Shown piece after piece: positions 25,001-37,000 of a stretch of DNA of 64,000 nucleotides (position 1 is the first letter of the stretch; every line of letters begins with the position of its first letter). The notes under the pieces were generated by a model that saw only the letters and a list, made by a program, of their open reading frames with translations, did no database searches and was not told the DNA's origin. Source of the DNA: Dysidea avara (taxonomy: Eukaryota; Porifera; Demospongiae; Dictyoceratida; Dysideidae); assembly GCF_963678975.1 (NCBI RefSeq), contig NC_089275.1, positions 22,877,977-22,941,976 of the forward strand, given 5' to 3'. A program made the position numbers and the translations under genes.

Positions 25001-28000
25001 TCAATACTTTTTGAGAAGCCCATAAAACCAGTCTAGCAGCGTGAAAAGTTTTAAATGAAGGTGAAGCCCTTCATATTTAATGTTTTTATGTAGCTACAGT
25101 GTAGTTTGAGGCAGGTGGAACACTACAATTTGTTGTAGTAACACAAGTAAGCCAGCCCATACATCGCTCAGCTCCAGCTGCCACTACCATGTTTTCCACC
25201 GCCAAATACAGCAAAAGCAAAAGCTGTAGGCTCTATTGGAATTTCTGGGGCATAGTGATACTGTGTATTAAATTTATTAGGTTCTGTGGAAGCGTTTTTG
25301 GCGTGTTTCTTCCCAGTGACTCAGATACAAGCCTTCAAAGAGCTTGTTTCACTCGAAAAAACTACTAAAAGTTCAACAAAACGTCTATACAATCAGTAAC
25401 TTTAAAAATTGCTTCCACAGGACCTAGATATTTTAGTTGTTTAGTCACTTGTGTTGAAATTATAAGGATTCAGTAATCTGTTAGTCTGGTTTTTGGCAGC
25501 CCGTTTTTATAAAACATCGCTCTATTGTGGACCACACACCCAAAAACAGTCATTGTTCTGTGGTAAAAACTAACAAGCACAATTAGTTGTATTGCTAACA
25601 CTACACAGTTGTTGAAATTATTTATCCCTGCTTGGTTTAAAGCAGGTTTTGTAATTTGTTCTGCCCACGCATTTAAAACTATTCCGTAACCTTAACAACT
25701 TCAGCTTTAGTAGATATGACAAAATCTATAGTCCCACTTCTAATCCCTTCCCTCTAAACAAACATGCTTAAGGTACAAAATATTACACGGTAGAAAAGTA
25801 CATAGGAATTAGGGCAGAAAGAAACACTGAAAGTAAACTTGGACATTCATCAATGATTTGGTAACTGATTAGTAAAATTGGTACTTGAGAAACACTTTAC
25901 TTGCCAGGAACGTCTGCATGTGTCCAAGCTTTATTGTGCATACCATCGTTGTGGCTAGTAAAAGTTGTACATTGTGACATGTCACATAAGTAAGGCTACA
26001 AGTAGCACCAAGTAAGTTGAAACACTACACACATGCGTACACAGTAAGTAATCCAACTTTACAAGTGACCGTTCAGTTAGAGTCTTCTGACTGTAACCTT
26101 AGAGGAGGCCACAAATCTCACTGTAAGGTGTGCACATAGTATTAGTTGGCAGGACTGGTAATAAAATCCTCAGATATTAAAAAAAATTAAAAGCAACAGT
26201 AGATGTAGACTTCAATTATGCAAACACAAGCAGTCACCAATGTGACCAGATCTGCAAAAATCAACACAATCGCGTATTTTTCGAATTCCTGTTTATTAAA
26301 TTTTTATCATCTACTTAGCCAAATGCATGCTCTGTCAAAGTTTCAGCCTCATATACCAATAACGTTTGGAGTTACAAAGTAGCAGCAACAGAAAAATCAA
26401 TTTGTACAGTGTCTGTCAGCTATGAATCAATCTGTGTGTGTGTAAAGCAGTACGGCTATTTTACTTGTTATGTAAAACGTATGCCAACCAAGTTGTAATA
26501 CTCAAGTGACAGCTCTTACAAATCATTATTGTGGTCACCATACAATCCCATGTGGAATGACATGTAAACCGATACTTTGAGAACCACAGTTACATATTAC
26601 TGGTGTCATATAGGTATTTTGAAACCTCTATATTACTGGAGGCTTAGTCAGGCATCCTGAGATAAACCACAGACTTTAGCGACAGCAGATGCAGTCCTCT
26701 ATTTTGTTTTTTTCTATGACTCTTAAACCCTCTACGGTATTAATTGAAAAGTGTGGTGAAAAGAGTATAAGAGGAAAGCTTACCTGGCTAAATAAACATA
26801 CCATCTTTGTCGTTAATAAGCCTTAACATTACAAACTCTTGGTGTAACTGTACACACAGGATATGTTTTTATGCTAATACATGCATGGATGGTAGCACAC
26901 ACAACACACACACAACACCATGATTGAGAACCCTTGGATCCATATACTGTACCTACTTTTAAAACTGAAATGTTAGATCATAAAAATGGTTTACATACCA
27001 TTCCATACAAGGATTAATGTACTGTAAACAGAGTACATTGCAAAACCACAATTGAATATTACTGGCAACAAACAGGTTTTAAATACATTTGTAAACCACT
27101 ACATGTATGGAGGCTTAGTCATGCTGTTACTTCGTAACTTTGAGCTTTCGTCAGGGAACCTACAAATTGCAAACAATAGCAACGGCAGATGCAGTCCTCC
27201 ATTTTGCAAAATAATTATGCAACCAGCTGAATAAAAACCAGTCGGTTTTGCACATTCCTCAAATTCCATTTTATTGCTTCTCTGTATCTATAGTAACAAA
27301 GGAGTGGATAGCCGAAGTCTCAGTCTTTTATGATGAATAATAGTCTTGGAGATATAGCATTGGACAGTTGGAACAGCAAGAAACTAATCATAACTCAAGT
27401 TATGAAGGTGAGATCGGGCTCAATCTGTTGACCAGACAGGCAAGTCCCTGCACTTCTCCATGTGGACAAAGAAGAAGGCCACTCCAACAAAGAAATGATG
27501 ACGATAAATTTTATTTGTAAATAAGCATTCATAGTTCACATGTCAAGCACAAAACAAAGATTTTCTTACTCTCCAATAAAAGGCGTTTTCAATGAAAAGG
27601 CAAATCTGATGGCGTATAGGTTTTGTTGATTTGAGCTTCGTTTCACTGCATACCAAAGCAATTAAAAATTTATACATGGCACACATATTTTTGCTCAGTT
27701 TGTTTCAATAGCAAAGTAAACTTTTCAAAGTGATTTACTTAGCTACAGCTGGTCACATATATTAATTTTTAGCCTCTTACAGCATGGGAACCATGCTGAA
27801 GCGTCCTTATAAGTGAGCCTGTTTTTAGGGATCATAATGTACAGTACTGCTCAAATGCAACATAGTCTTGCGAGAGTGTGAGCAATTAAAAACTTGCTAA
27901 TAAAAGGGTGCGGCATCTGTTTCGCTCACGAGTATTCAGACAAAGTTGTGTTTGAGCAATACATATCATATGCACACCAACAAGATGGGACTTGCAAACA

Positions 28001-31000
28001 GCTGTAGTGTCCACATTTCAGCACGTCTTTCCCCCTGAATTTCCACTAATACATACACCACGAACATTTTATCACAAAAAGCAAAAACTGCCATTGTTAT
28101 ATGGTCTCATCAACCAATTTACACTGAAACGAGTATGAATTACAGTGTATACAAACAGCAAATTGCTCTTTAACCGGAAAATGGTGAATGACGATTAGGA
28201 TATAAATTTGGTTTTCACAATTTATTAATGATGTATCTATGAAGACAGTTTTCATTGGTAAAAGTATTTATACTATTCTCAGAAACTTGTTACACTTGTA
28301 TTTCAAACAAGGTGTTGGGTGGCAATAGGGTAAATATTTAAATATGCTCTATGAACACCAAAAAACAATATACTATAAAGAAATGAGGTACAACCTGATA
28401 GTAAAAATAGTTGACAGGTGCTTTGTTTTGAGCATCAATCCGAGCAGGATTGACAGAGTGGCAAGTACAGAGTGTACTGTTGACAATGTGGAGTACAACA
28501 GTAAATTATCCAACAGTGTTCATTTAATCTTCTCCAAGTTTCCCAGTGAACAGACTTTCAATCAATGGATAGTTTTAAGCTGAAGAGCCAAGTAACGCCA
28601 TTTGGTGTAAATGCACATTACCCACAAGTTAAATCTATGTGGGTTTAAGGATTAACATTCTCTACATGTGGTTTCTAGAGCACAGTCTTGATTAATTTTT
28701 ATGCGTGCAGAGGGTACAAAGCAATTTGCTATTCCTGTGAGGCAAGTAGTGTAGGTTTTATGGTCAATGCCATAAGGCCAGTCAGGTAAAGCATTCACAC
28801 CTTCAGAATTATACAATACACACAGCTATCAAACTGTGCCATATTTGTGGACTAGATAATGTTTGTTTTTTACAGCTATACAAACTTGTTAACATGCCAT
28901 TCCATATAAGCTACACATGTAATGGATATACTGTAAACTGAGAACCACAATTAAATATTATTGGTCTCATATAGGTATTAAATACATTCTGAAACCTCTA
29001 TTTTACTGGAGGCTGTCAGGCTGTTACTTCGTAACCTTGAATTTTCGTCCGAGAAAAAGCTAAACCTACCTCAGCAACAGCAGATGCAGTCCTCCATTTT
29101 GCCTTTCAGATGTAAAGGACACACATGTTGCACACTCGCTTTAACTTTGAATCACCATTTTGCTTGAACCATTAATTAACTGTTGATACTCAAGCAATTT
29201 AAACCAACAGGGAGTTGCCTTCCTTGATCATCTCAAGGCATTAGTGGTATTTTGCATGCTAGCTTCAGGCATTTTATGCACTCAACAGACAACAGTGTTC
29301 AGTATCAACTTTTTCAACTCCTTCCTGATCCTCCAAATTTACAGGGGTGATTTACATGTGTGCTTCTAAAAGCAGCATCGTAATGAATATTCCAGTGGTC
29401 ATGAAACTGAGTAACTAGTGTTGCATGTAGGAGACACACATGAATAAGAATATAAGGAACCACATTCTTTTTGTCCTTGCACTGTTGATATATTGGAAAC
29501 CTGAGCCTGCTGTTAAACTGTCCACGTGATTAAACCCACAATCAAAATAAAGCATGTGGCAACTTAAGGCAAGAATATTAAATCATGGAAATGCAGGTTG
29601 CTGTCGTTCAACACTTCATAACAAGTAAGCCTTTGTAGTTACAGTGCTAATTTAAACTTCTCCAAGTTGCCCAGTGAACAGACCTTTAATCAACATGTAG
29701 TTTTAAGGTGAAGAGCCAAGTTACACCATTTAATTAATGTTGCTGTGTATCAAAAGTTAAATCTATGCGGGTTTAAGGGTTAACATTATTTACATATAGT
29801 TTCTAGAGTACAGCCTTGATCAATCTTTAGGCACGTAGAGGGTGCAAAGCAATGTGCTATTCCTATGAGGCAAGTAGTGTAGGATTTATGGTTAATGCTA
29901 TAAAGCCAGTCAGGTAAAGTATTCACGCCTTCAGAATTATAAGGCATGTCCACACGAATTCGAATTAGGAATGAGATGCAAAACGCATTCAGGCAATGCG
30001 TATTGAATCCGAATTGAACGTGTCCACACGCATTATCGCGTAATGCGCATTATTGAATTTACTAGTGTGATAAACGGATAATTAAACGGTTGAGAAAACA
30101 CTCATTTGCACCAACCAAGAGAGCAGTGAGTTTAACGATAGACTGAAAGGAATAGCTTGTAGTAATGCTTATACTTTTGTTTATAACGTACCAGAAGGAT
30201 TTCTACGAATAGAATACGAAAAACTGCTGATGGTGCGTGATGGGTATGGGACCGTTGTTCTTTCAAACTCTAAGGGCTAGATACGATGATGAAACACTGC
30301 TTCCATACGTCCCTGCGCTTTTATCACACCGAGCGCTTCTGTATTTCTATCCTGTGTTGTTTACAAAGGTCACGCGCAAATGTGTCAAGCCCTCACGTGC
30401 TGCATTATTATGACGTAGCTAATCCTGATTCGCAGCCAATTTGTATTCAAACCACCTGTGGAGGTGGATTCGTGTAATCCACTTTCAATTCGAATCACCC
30501 TAATGCGCATTCCGTGTGGACGCGAATAATTCGAATCAATGCGGATTCAATTCGCATTATTTTTGTCGTGTGGACATGCCTCTATATAGAATATCAAACT
30601 GTGACTTAGGCTTTGTTTTCACAGCTACACAAACTGGTAAACATGCCATTCCATATAAGCCACAGATGTATGGATATACTATGAGAACCACAATTAAATA
30701 TTATTGGTGTCATATAGGTTTTAAATACATTTTGAAACCTCTATATTACTGGAGGCTTAGTCAGGCTGTTACTTCGTAACTTTGATTTTCACGTGGAGAA
30801 AAAACCGACCTACTTTAGCAACAGCCGATGCAGTCCTCCATTTTGCATTTTATATAAGATACATGTAGTCACCTTTGCAATTTATTTTACATATGTACTA
30901 ATGTTCACTGACCTTATTTAAAGGTCCACTGAAATAGTAAAATACACTTTGACTATTATCAACCCTTGCTACTAGTGGGATAGGTTGGTGCATGTGATTT

Positions 31001-34000
31001 AGTCAGATTTTGTTTTGTTTTGTAGATATAACACATTTTAGTGCATTTGTGCATCAGACAAAGAAACTTTAGTGCTCATGAGATGTCATAAAGGGATAGA
31101 AGTGTCCATGTATAGCTAGATTCGATTTAGTTTGAAACACTTGCACTGCAGCCAGTTACAAGCCCATGGGAGATGGTTAATCTACATTTGTCTTGTGGTG
31201 AATAACACTCAAGAACACTTGTTAAAGGGACCGTATATCAACAGTACATGGTTGAAGTAGGTCTGTAAATTTATTTCTTGGATGTTTTTGAATAACAGAT
31301 AGAGGTAGAGAAGTGCGTAATTGAGATGGAACAGAGTTGTTGCCTGCAGTGCTTCACGCTATCGAAGTTCACACTTCATTACGCTTCTCTGAAGTAAGAT
31401 TTGTTCGGTTTGTTTACAAAGCTGGGTTAAACAAAGGTATCACTGTTACACTTTCCTGAATCGCTTCTCTGCCTGGCAGGATTAATATCTCATGCACATC
31501 TGCCAGTGGTGGGAGTAGATGCATAGACTCCCTTAGTTATGTAATACACGCTATGACAGAGCCTTTTTGTCCTCCTATATACTCGGTTCTAATTTCAAAA
31601 CGCTTGTTTGTTTACTTTCTCTTGCAATCACATAATTCATTACTGGTGAACCACATCAAAGGAAAGAATGATGCCAGACAAGCAATTGAATATGTGCCCC
31701 ACCTATTAATTACCAAGAAGTGTCACGTGAAGGACCATTCCAATTCATTTTCAACAATACGTTCTGCCTGCTGCACAGTATTGCAAACAAACAGCAGTAA
31801 GTGAAGTGCTTCTGCAATCAATCCAGTAGCAACGGAATCTTTGGTTGAATTATGCTTGGCTAAAGATATTAGGCAGTCAGACAGTTATTAGAACATTCAG
31901 CTACATAAACTTTCTTCAAAATTTCATAGAAACTTTTAGGAAGGGTTTGGGGTCACTCTGAAGACATTTATGGGATTAACCAATACTGCTAAGCTGTTGT
32001 GAGGGAAAAGTGATGCTAGATATTTTGAGGCAAGAAAGCCCAAACCTCCATGATCCCTACCATCCAGCACTAGCGTACTGTATGATACAGTTTGCACATC
32101 TTCATTATTTCTTTCAGCTATGAAAAAGGCTCATGGCTAGTACTGTAACTTTGGCAGTTTTGCAAGCCAGCACTTTATGCTTTAAAAACAGGTGGAGATA
32201 ATCTGGAATGTGTAAACTACTATGAAGTAACACAGATGGAAATACGTATGCAAATTCATTTACCCTAGCATATACCTGCTCACTAATATGCAAAACACTC
32301 TCCTTTAAGAGTCCCAAGGAATTCTATACCAGTGCTAAACCATGTTACAGGTTTTTGCAATTGAATTCGACGACTTTGCAATTGAATTCATCCCGTTTGC
32401 AATTGAGTTCGTCGCTTTTGCAATTGAATTCGTCCCGTTTGCAATTGAATTCGTCGGTTTTGCAATTGAATTCGTCCCGTTTGCAATTGAATTCGTCGGT
32501 TTTGCAATTGAATTCATTGGTTTTGCAGTTAAATTCATCAGTAACAAGAATGGCAGCTGGAGCAAACACGAAAACATGATGTAGCAGCTGCTACAAGAAC
32601 TTGTTCAAGTACAACAGTAGTAAACAACTCTTTATAAGGCAATAATTCTTCCTCTACGGCCTCTCCAGCAACATTCCAAACTCTACTGCTCCATTCGCGA
32701 TGGGTGTGGTCACTTGCGAGCAAGCTAATTAACTTGTCAGATAGCTATCAGCTTCTTCAATTACCTTCTAGTGTCTCAAGTGTAACTCTCCAAGGCATAA
32801 ATAGTTCATCTCTTAATGAATGGGTTGGTTTCTTGGAGCTGTTTTGTTTATGACGAATTGTAATGCAAACGCGACGAATTCTATTGCAAAACCGACTAAT
32901 TCAACTGCAAAACCGACGAATTCAATTGCAAAACCGACGAATTCAACTGCAAAACCGACGAATTCAATTGCAAAACCGACGAATTCAATTGCAAATGGGA
33001 CGAATTCAATTGCAAACGGGACGAATTCAATTGCAAAGGCGACGAATTCAATTGCAAAAACCTGTAGTATTGATGTTTGTGGATGTGTGGTTTATAATAG
33101 AACGCACCAAGGTCTCTAATACACTGTGGAGAACAAATGGAAGCATGCGTGAGCTCAAAATGATGATCTCCCAGTCCAAACAGCAAAGTGCTTCATTTGA
33201 GCATGGAATGCATTGAAACAAGCTAACTCTGGTGAGTAAGCAACATGACAGGATACTCAGTCAGCTTTATACATTATAGGTTGTATTTTATGACGATATA
33301 TTAATGATGTGACCTTAAGGTATCTTAGGAAGCCAACAGTACAGTTACCACACACTGCCTTCAGGAACTTGTTCAGAGCAAATCTTAAATGTTTAATACG
33401 GTCCTTCATTTCTCACATACTCACTGCTTTAATAGAAAACACTGGGTGTATGCTGAGAGAAGCATATCTAAAGTAGATATATAGATACAACATACTGTTG
33501 ATTTTATTTCCATATGCATAGTTCTGTCCGCATTGCAAGTTTTACATTACATGTGAGGTAAAGCTAAAACACTTCTTCAGTTAAGCTGTACTACTACTAT
33601 TGTAGTGTGACAGTGACTTCACACTTTAAAAACTGACATGGAATAATTCGCGGCATGGACAGAAGTGTTCGAATGGAACTCAAACCAACAGTAGGTATAC
33701 ACTGTAAATATCAAGAAATGAGGGCAGCCAGTCTTCCAGTAATATGTAACTATCAAGTTGTACTGAGTGAATGTTAAGTGTCAATCCAAACAGGGATTGA
33801 TCAAATACTGATGCACACTCAGTATGTAAAGGTCATACAGTACTTCCATCCCTACAAGGCTCACACCATCTAACACATACAAGACTTCAGCTACACAAAC
33901 TGGTTAACATGCCATTCCATATAAGCTACACATGTAATGATATACTGTAAACTGAGAACCACAATTAAATATTATTGGTATCATATAGGTTTTAAATACA

Positions 34001-37000
34001 TTTTGAAACCTCTATTTCACTGGAGGCTTAGTCAGGCTGTTACTTCGTAACTTTTGACTTTCCTTTAAGAAAAACCCCAAACCTACCTCAGCAACAGCAG
34101 ATGCAGTCCTCCATTTTTATTTTACAACAACCACACTATATTTTCTAAGTGCTACTGAAGTAACAGGAGGCACGCAAACAAGCCGTTACACCATGTGCAC
34201 TGTCCTAATGACAAGTCATAATGCTGGGTTAATCTATTAAAGTCTACCAAATATCATCGCAAATTTTTACACCACAACATTTCATGAGAGAAGGGTATCA
34301 CCATGTGACCGGATCTGCAAGAATCCCATGTTAGTGCAAGTCTAATTTTACAGTAGAATGCAATAAACGCAATGGGTAAAATATTTACAAAATCGGAAAA
34401 AAATTTCATAAAATTTTGAGTGCTCGTTTCACGATGAAGGAAGGTGATAACAGCAAAAACCATGGTAGCATCGTGATCCCCAATGCAAGAGGAGTTCGAA
34501 AATCTTTGTTTCGTGTCAGTACTCCTAAGGAGAGAGACAATATGAGCATTAGTTTTCTTTACATTGGATGAGCGGTTCGTCATCATTTTTTCCTCACGTT
34601 TTTGCCTTCACTCAGCATGTAGGAATAAAGGCAAACTTACCAAGCAATGTATTCGCCTGTTAATGGAGAATCCGATGGTAAACTTGGTATAGGACTGCAT
34701 TCGAAAGTAATGACTGTCTATTTAAACACCTGTAGTTTATTTTCCATATCGTCACTGTAGAATCAATTTTTCTGCTGTTGCCACTTTGTAGTCAGTGTTG
34801 GACAGTTACTTTTAAAATGTAACTCGTTATATATTACATATTATTTACAACTGAACTATTTAGTTACAGTTACATATTACCCATATAATAAAGTAACTAT
34901 AATAATATTACATATTATATTACTTTGTGTCCACAGCCTTAAGCTGTCACGTGTGAAACTACCACCTACATGATTGCGTTGTTGGACAATGTGCAAATCT
35001 TGGTTATAAGCAAGAAACTGGTGAATAAGCTTCATTCAGTAGGCCTCGTTACTTTGTAGTGGCTAGGCGTTACTCAAAACAAGATTAGTAACTTCGTTAC
35101 TTAAAGTAATAATATTACGTAATACTAGACTCATTACAGTAACTTCATTACTTAAGTAACGTGCTACATTTGCAAGTAAAGTAACTTGAGTTATATTACC
35201 TGTTTTTATAGCATATTTCGTTATATTACTTCGTTACCACAAAAGTAATATTATTACGTAATGTGTTACTTATGTAACGTGTTACTCCCAGCACTGTTTG
35301 TAGCACTGTAACTTCAAAAGCTCTTGGCTTCTAGAGCCGAAACTTCAGTTGGCCATTCCTTTGGCTATGTGGATAAACAAAAATTTAATAAAATGGAATT
35401 AGAAAAATGCACTAACATATGGAGTTCTGGCAGATCCGGTCACATATTACAAAATAGCTTCAAACACGCACATGCTCGCATGCACATACATATCCTCACC
35501 ATATTCAGCCACTGCCCTCATAGCCTGTTGCAGTTTAGCTTCAAATGATCCCGGCAGTGCTCCAGGTGCCCTACCAGCAGGGGAACCTATACACAGACAC
35601 ATCTAACTACTCAACTGTACTCATGTGTATTCACCACATGATAATTGAGCATGTATGCATGTAATATGAACACGAATGTACGCACGCACGCACGCACGTG
35701 TGTGTGCAACACCACATGTATACACAGCTACACATGTATATATCATCTATGCATGTGCATGTAAGGGGTTTGTATGTACATACGTAGATATGTAGGTACA
35801 AAACTCTGTAGTAACACACACATACAGACTTGTGTACACCTTCTAGCTAGTAGCTACAAGTGTCTGTGTGCAATACATGTTGTAATGTGACAAGTGTAGA
35901 TCACAAAACTGACCAATCAAGTCTTCGTGCTCTTCCAACAGTTGTAATACTCTGATCATCTCCTCAATGGAGTCCACCATTGCTTGTACATAATAGTTAC
36001 GATTCTCCTGAGCTTCATCAGCACCTTTCTGTCCCTGCTTCCTGAAAGTGACAAATGACTTCATCGAGGATAACAGGAGAGCTGTCAGTGTCTTAAAGCT
36101 ATCCACCTCTTCATCAAGCATCGCAGCATGATCCCTGACAGAAAGTAAATAAGCACTGAGTAGGTGAATGTGCAAATTAGCTGGAGCATAGATGCATGCA
36201 CTTCTGAACAACCCAACCTAGCTGTAGCAAACTTCACAATTATGGCATGATACAATTAACAACAGTGTTAGGTGCTGGAAACAGCTGTGAGTACATCTCT
36301 CACAAGTAAACACCTCGATGACCTCATCAATTCAACTGTGGATAATACCAAGAGTAAATAATGGAGACTGTTTACTCTTGATAATATTATACTGTATGAC
36401 AGTACTTCACACCTTGCTAGTCAGTGACCGAATAAAATAATCTCAGATGCTTCCATTTTTTTTTATTGAAACGTATGATCCATGACCACATCTGTCCAGT
36501 ATATAAACTTTGATACATTCCTTATACACAACTTGTACATGATCATATCACCATGTTTTATAAACTATGACAAAACCTGGAAGTTTGTGCCATACCGAAC
36601 ATTCCTTTAATATTACCTGTTTGTGAGATCTTCACTTCGTCCTTCTACAGCCTTTGTCATGGCAGCACAACCGGGGGTGAGGTTCTTTGTGAATGTCACC
36701 AGGTCTTCCATACTTTGTACTACCTCAGCAACCTTCAGGTATTCCTGCACCCCTCGACAACTCTTGATGATCTTACGGACTTCAGATTCATCATAGGACA
36801 CCAACATGTCAGCAACACCATTGAGCAAACCTAAATTTGTTAAAATACATATATACAGTACATGCGTAATGTTGTGCTAAACTCATATTTAATATTTACC
36901 TCAATATCCACTTACATGTTGCTCAAATACCAAACACTTTTGTCGTCTATACATCATATGATATATTTTCTATCATGTTTTTACACCAGACGTGCACCCA

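Noticed and set aside
32335..33216. Several 65-117-codon frames with heptads such as NSIAKPT or FAIEFVP
   Set aside because: All derive from the 21-bp non-coding arrays of the TIR element. Frames are open on both strands and none extends into unique conserved sequence.
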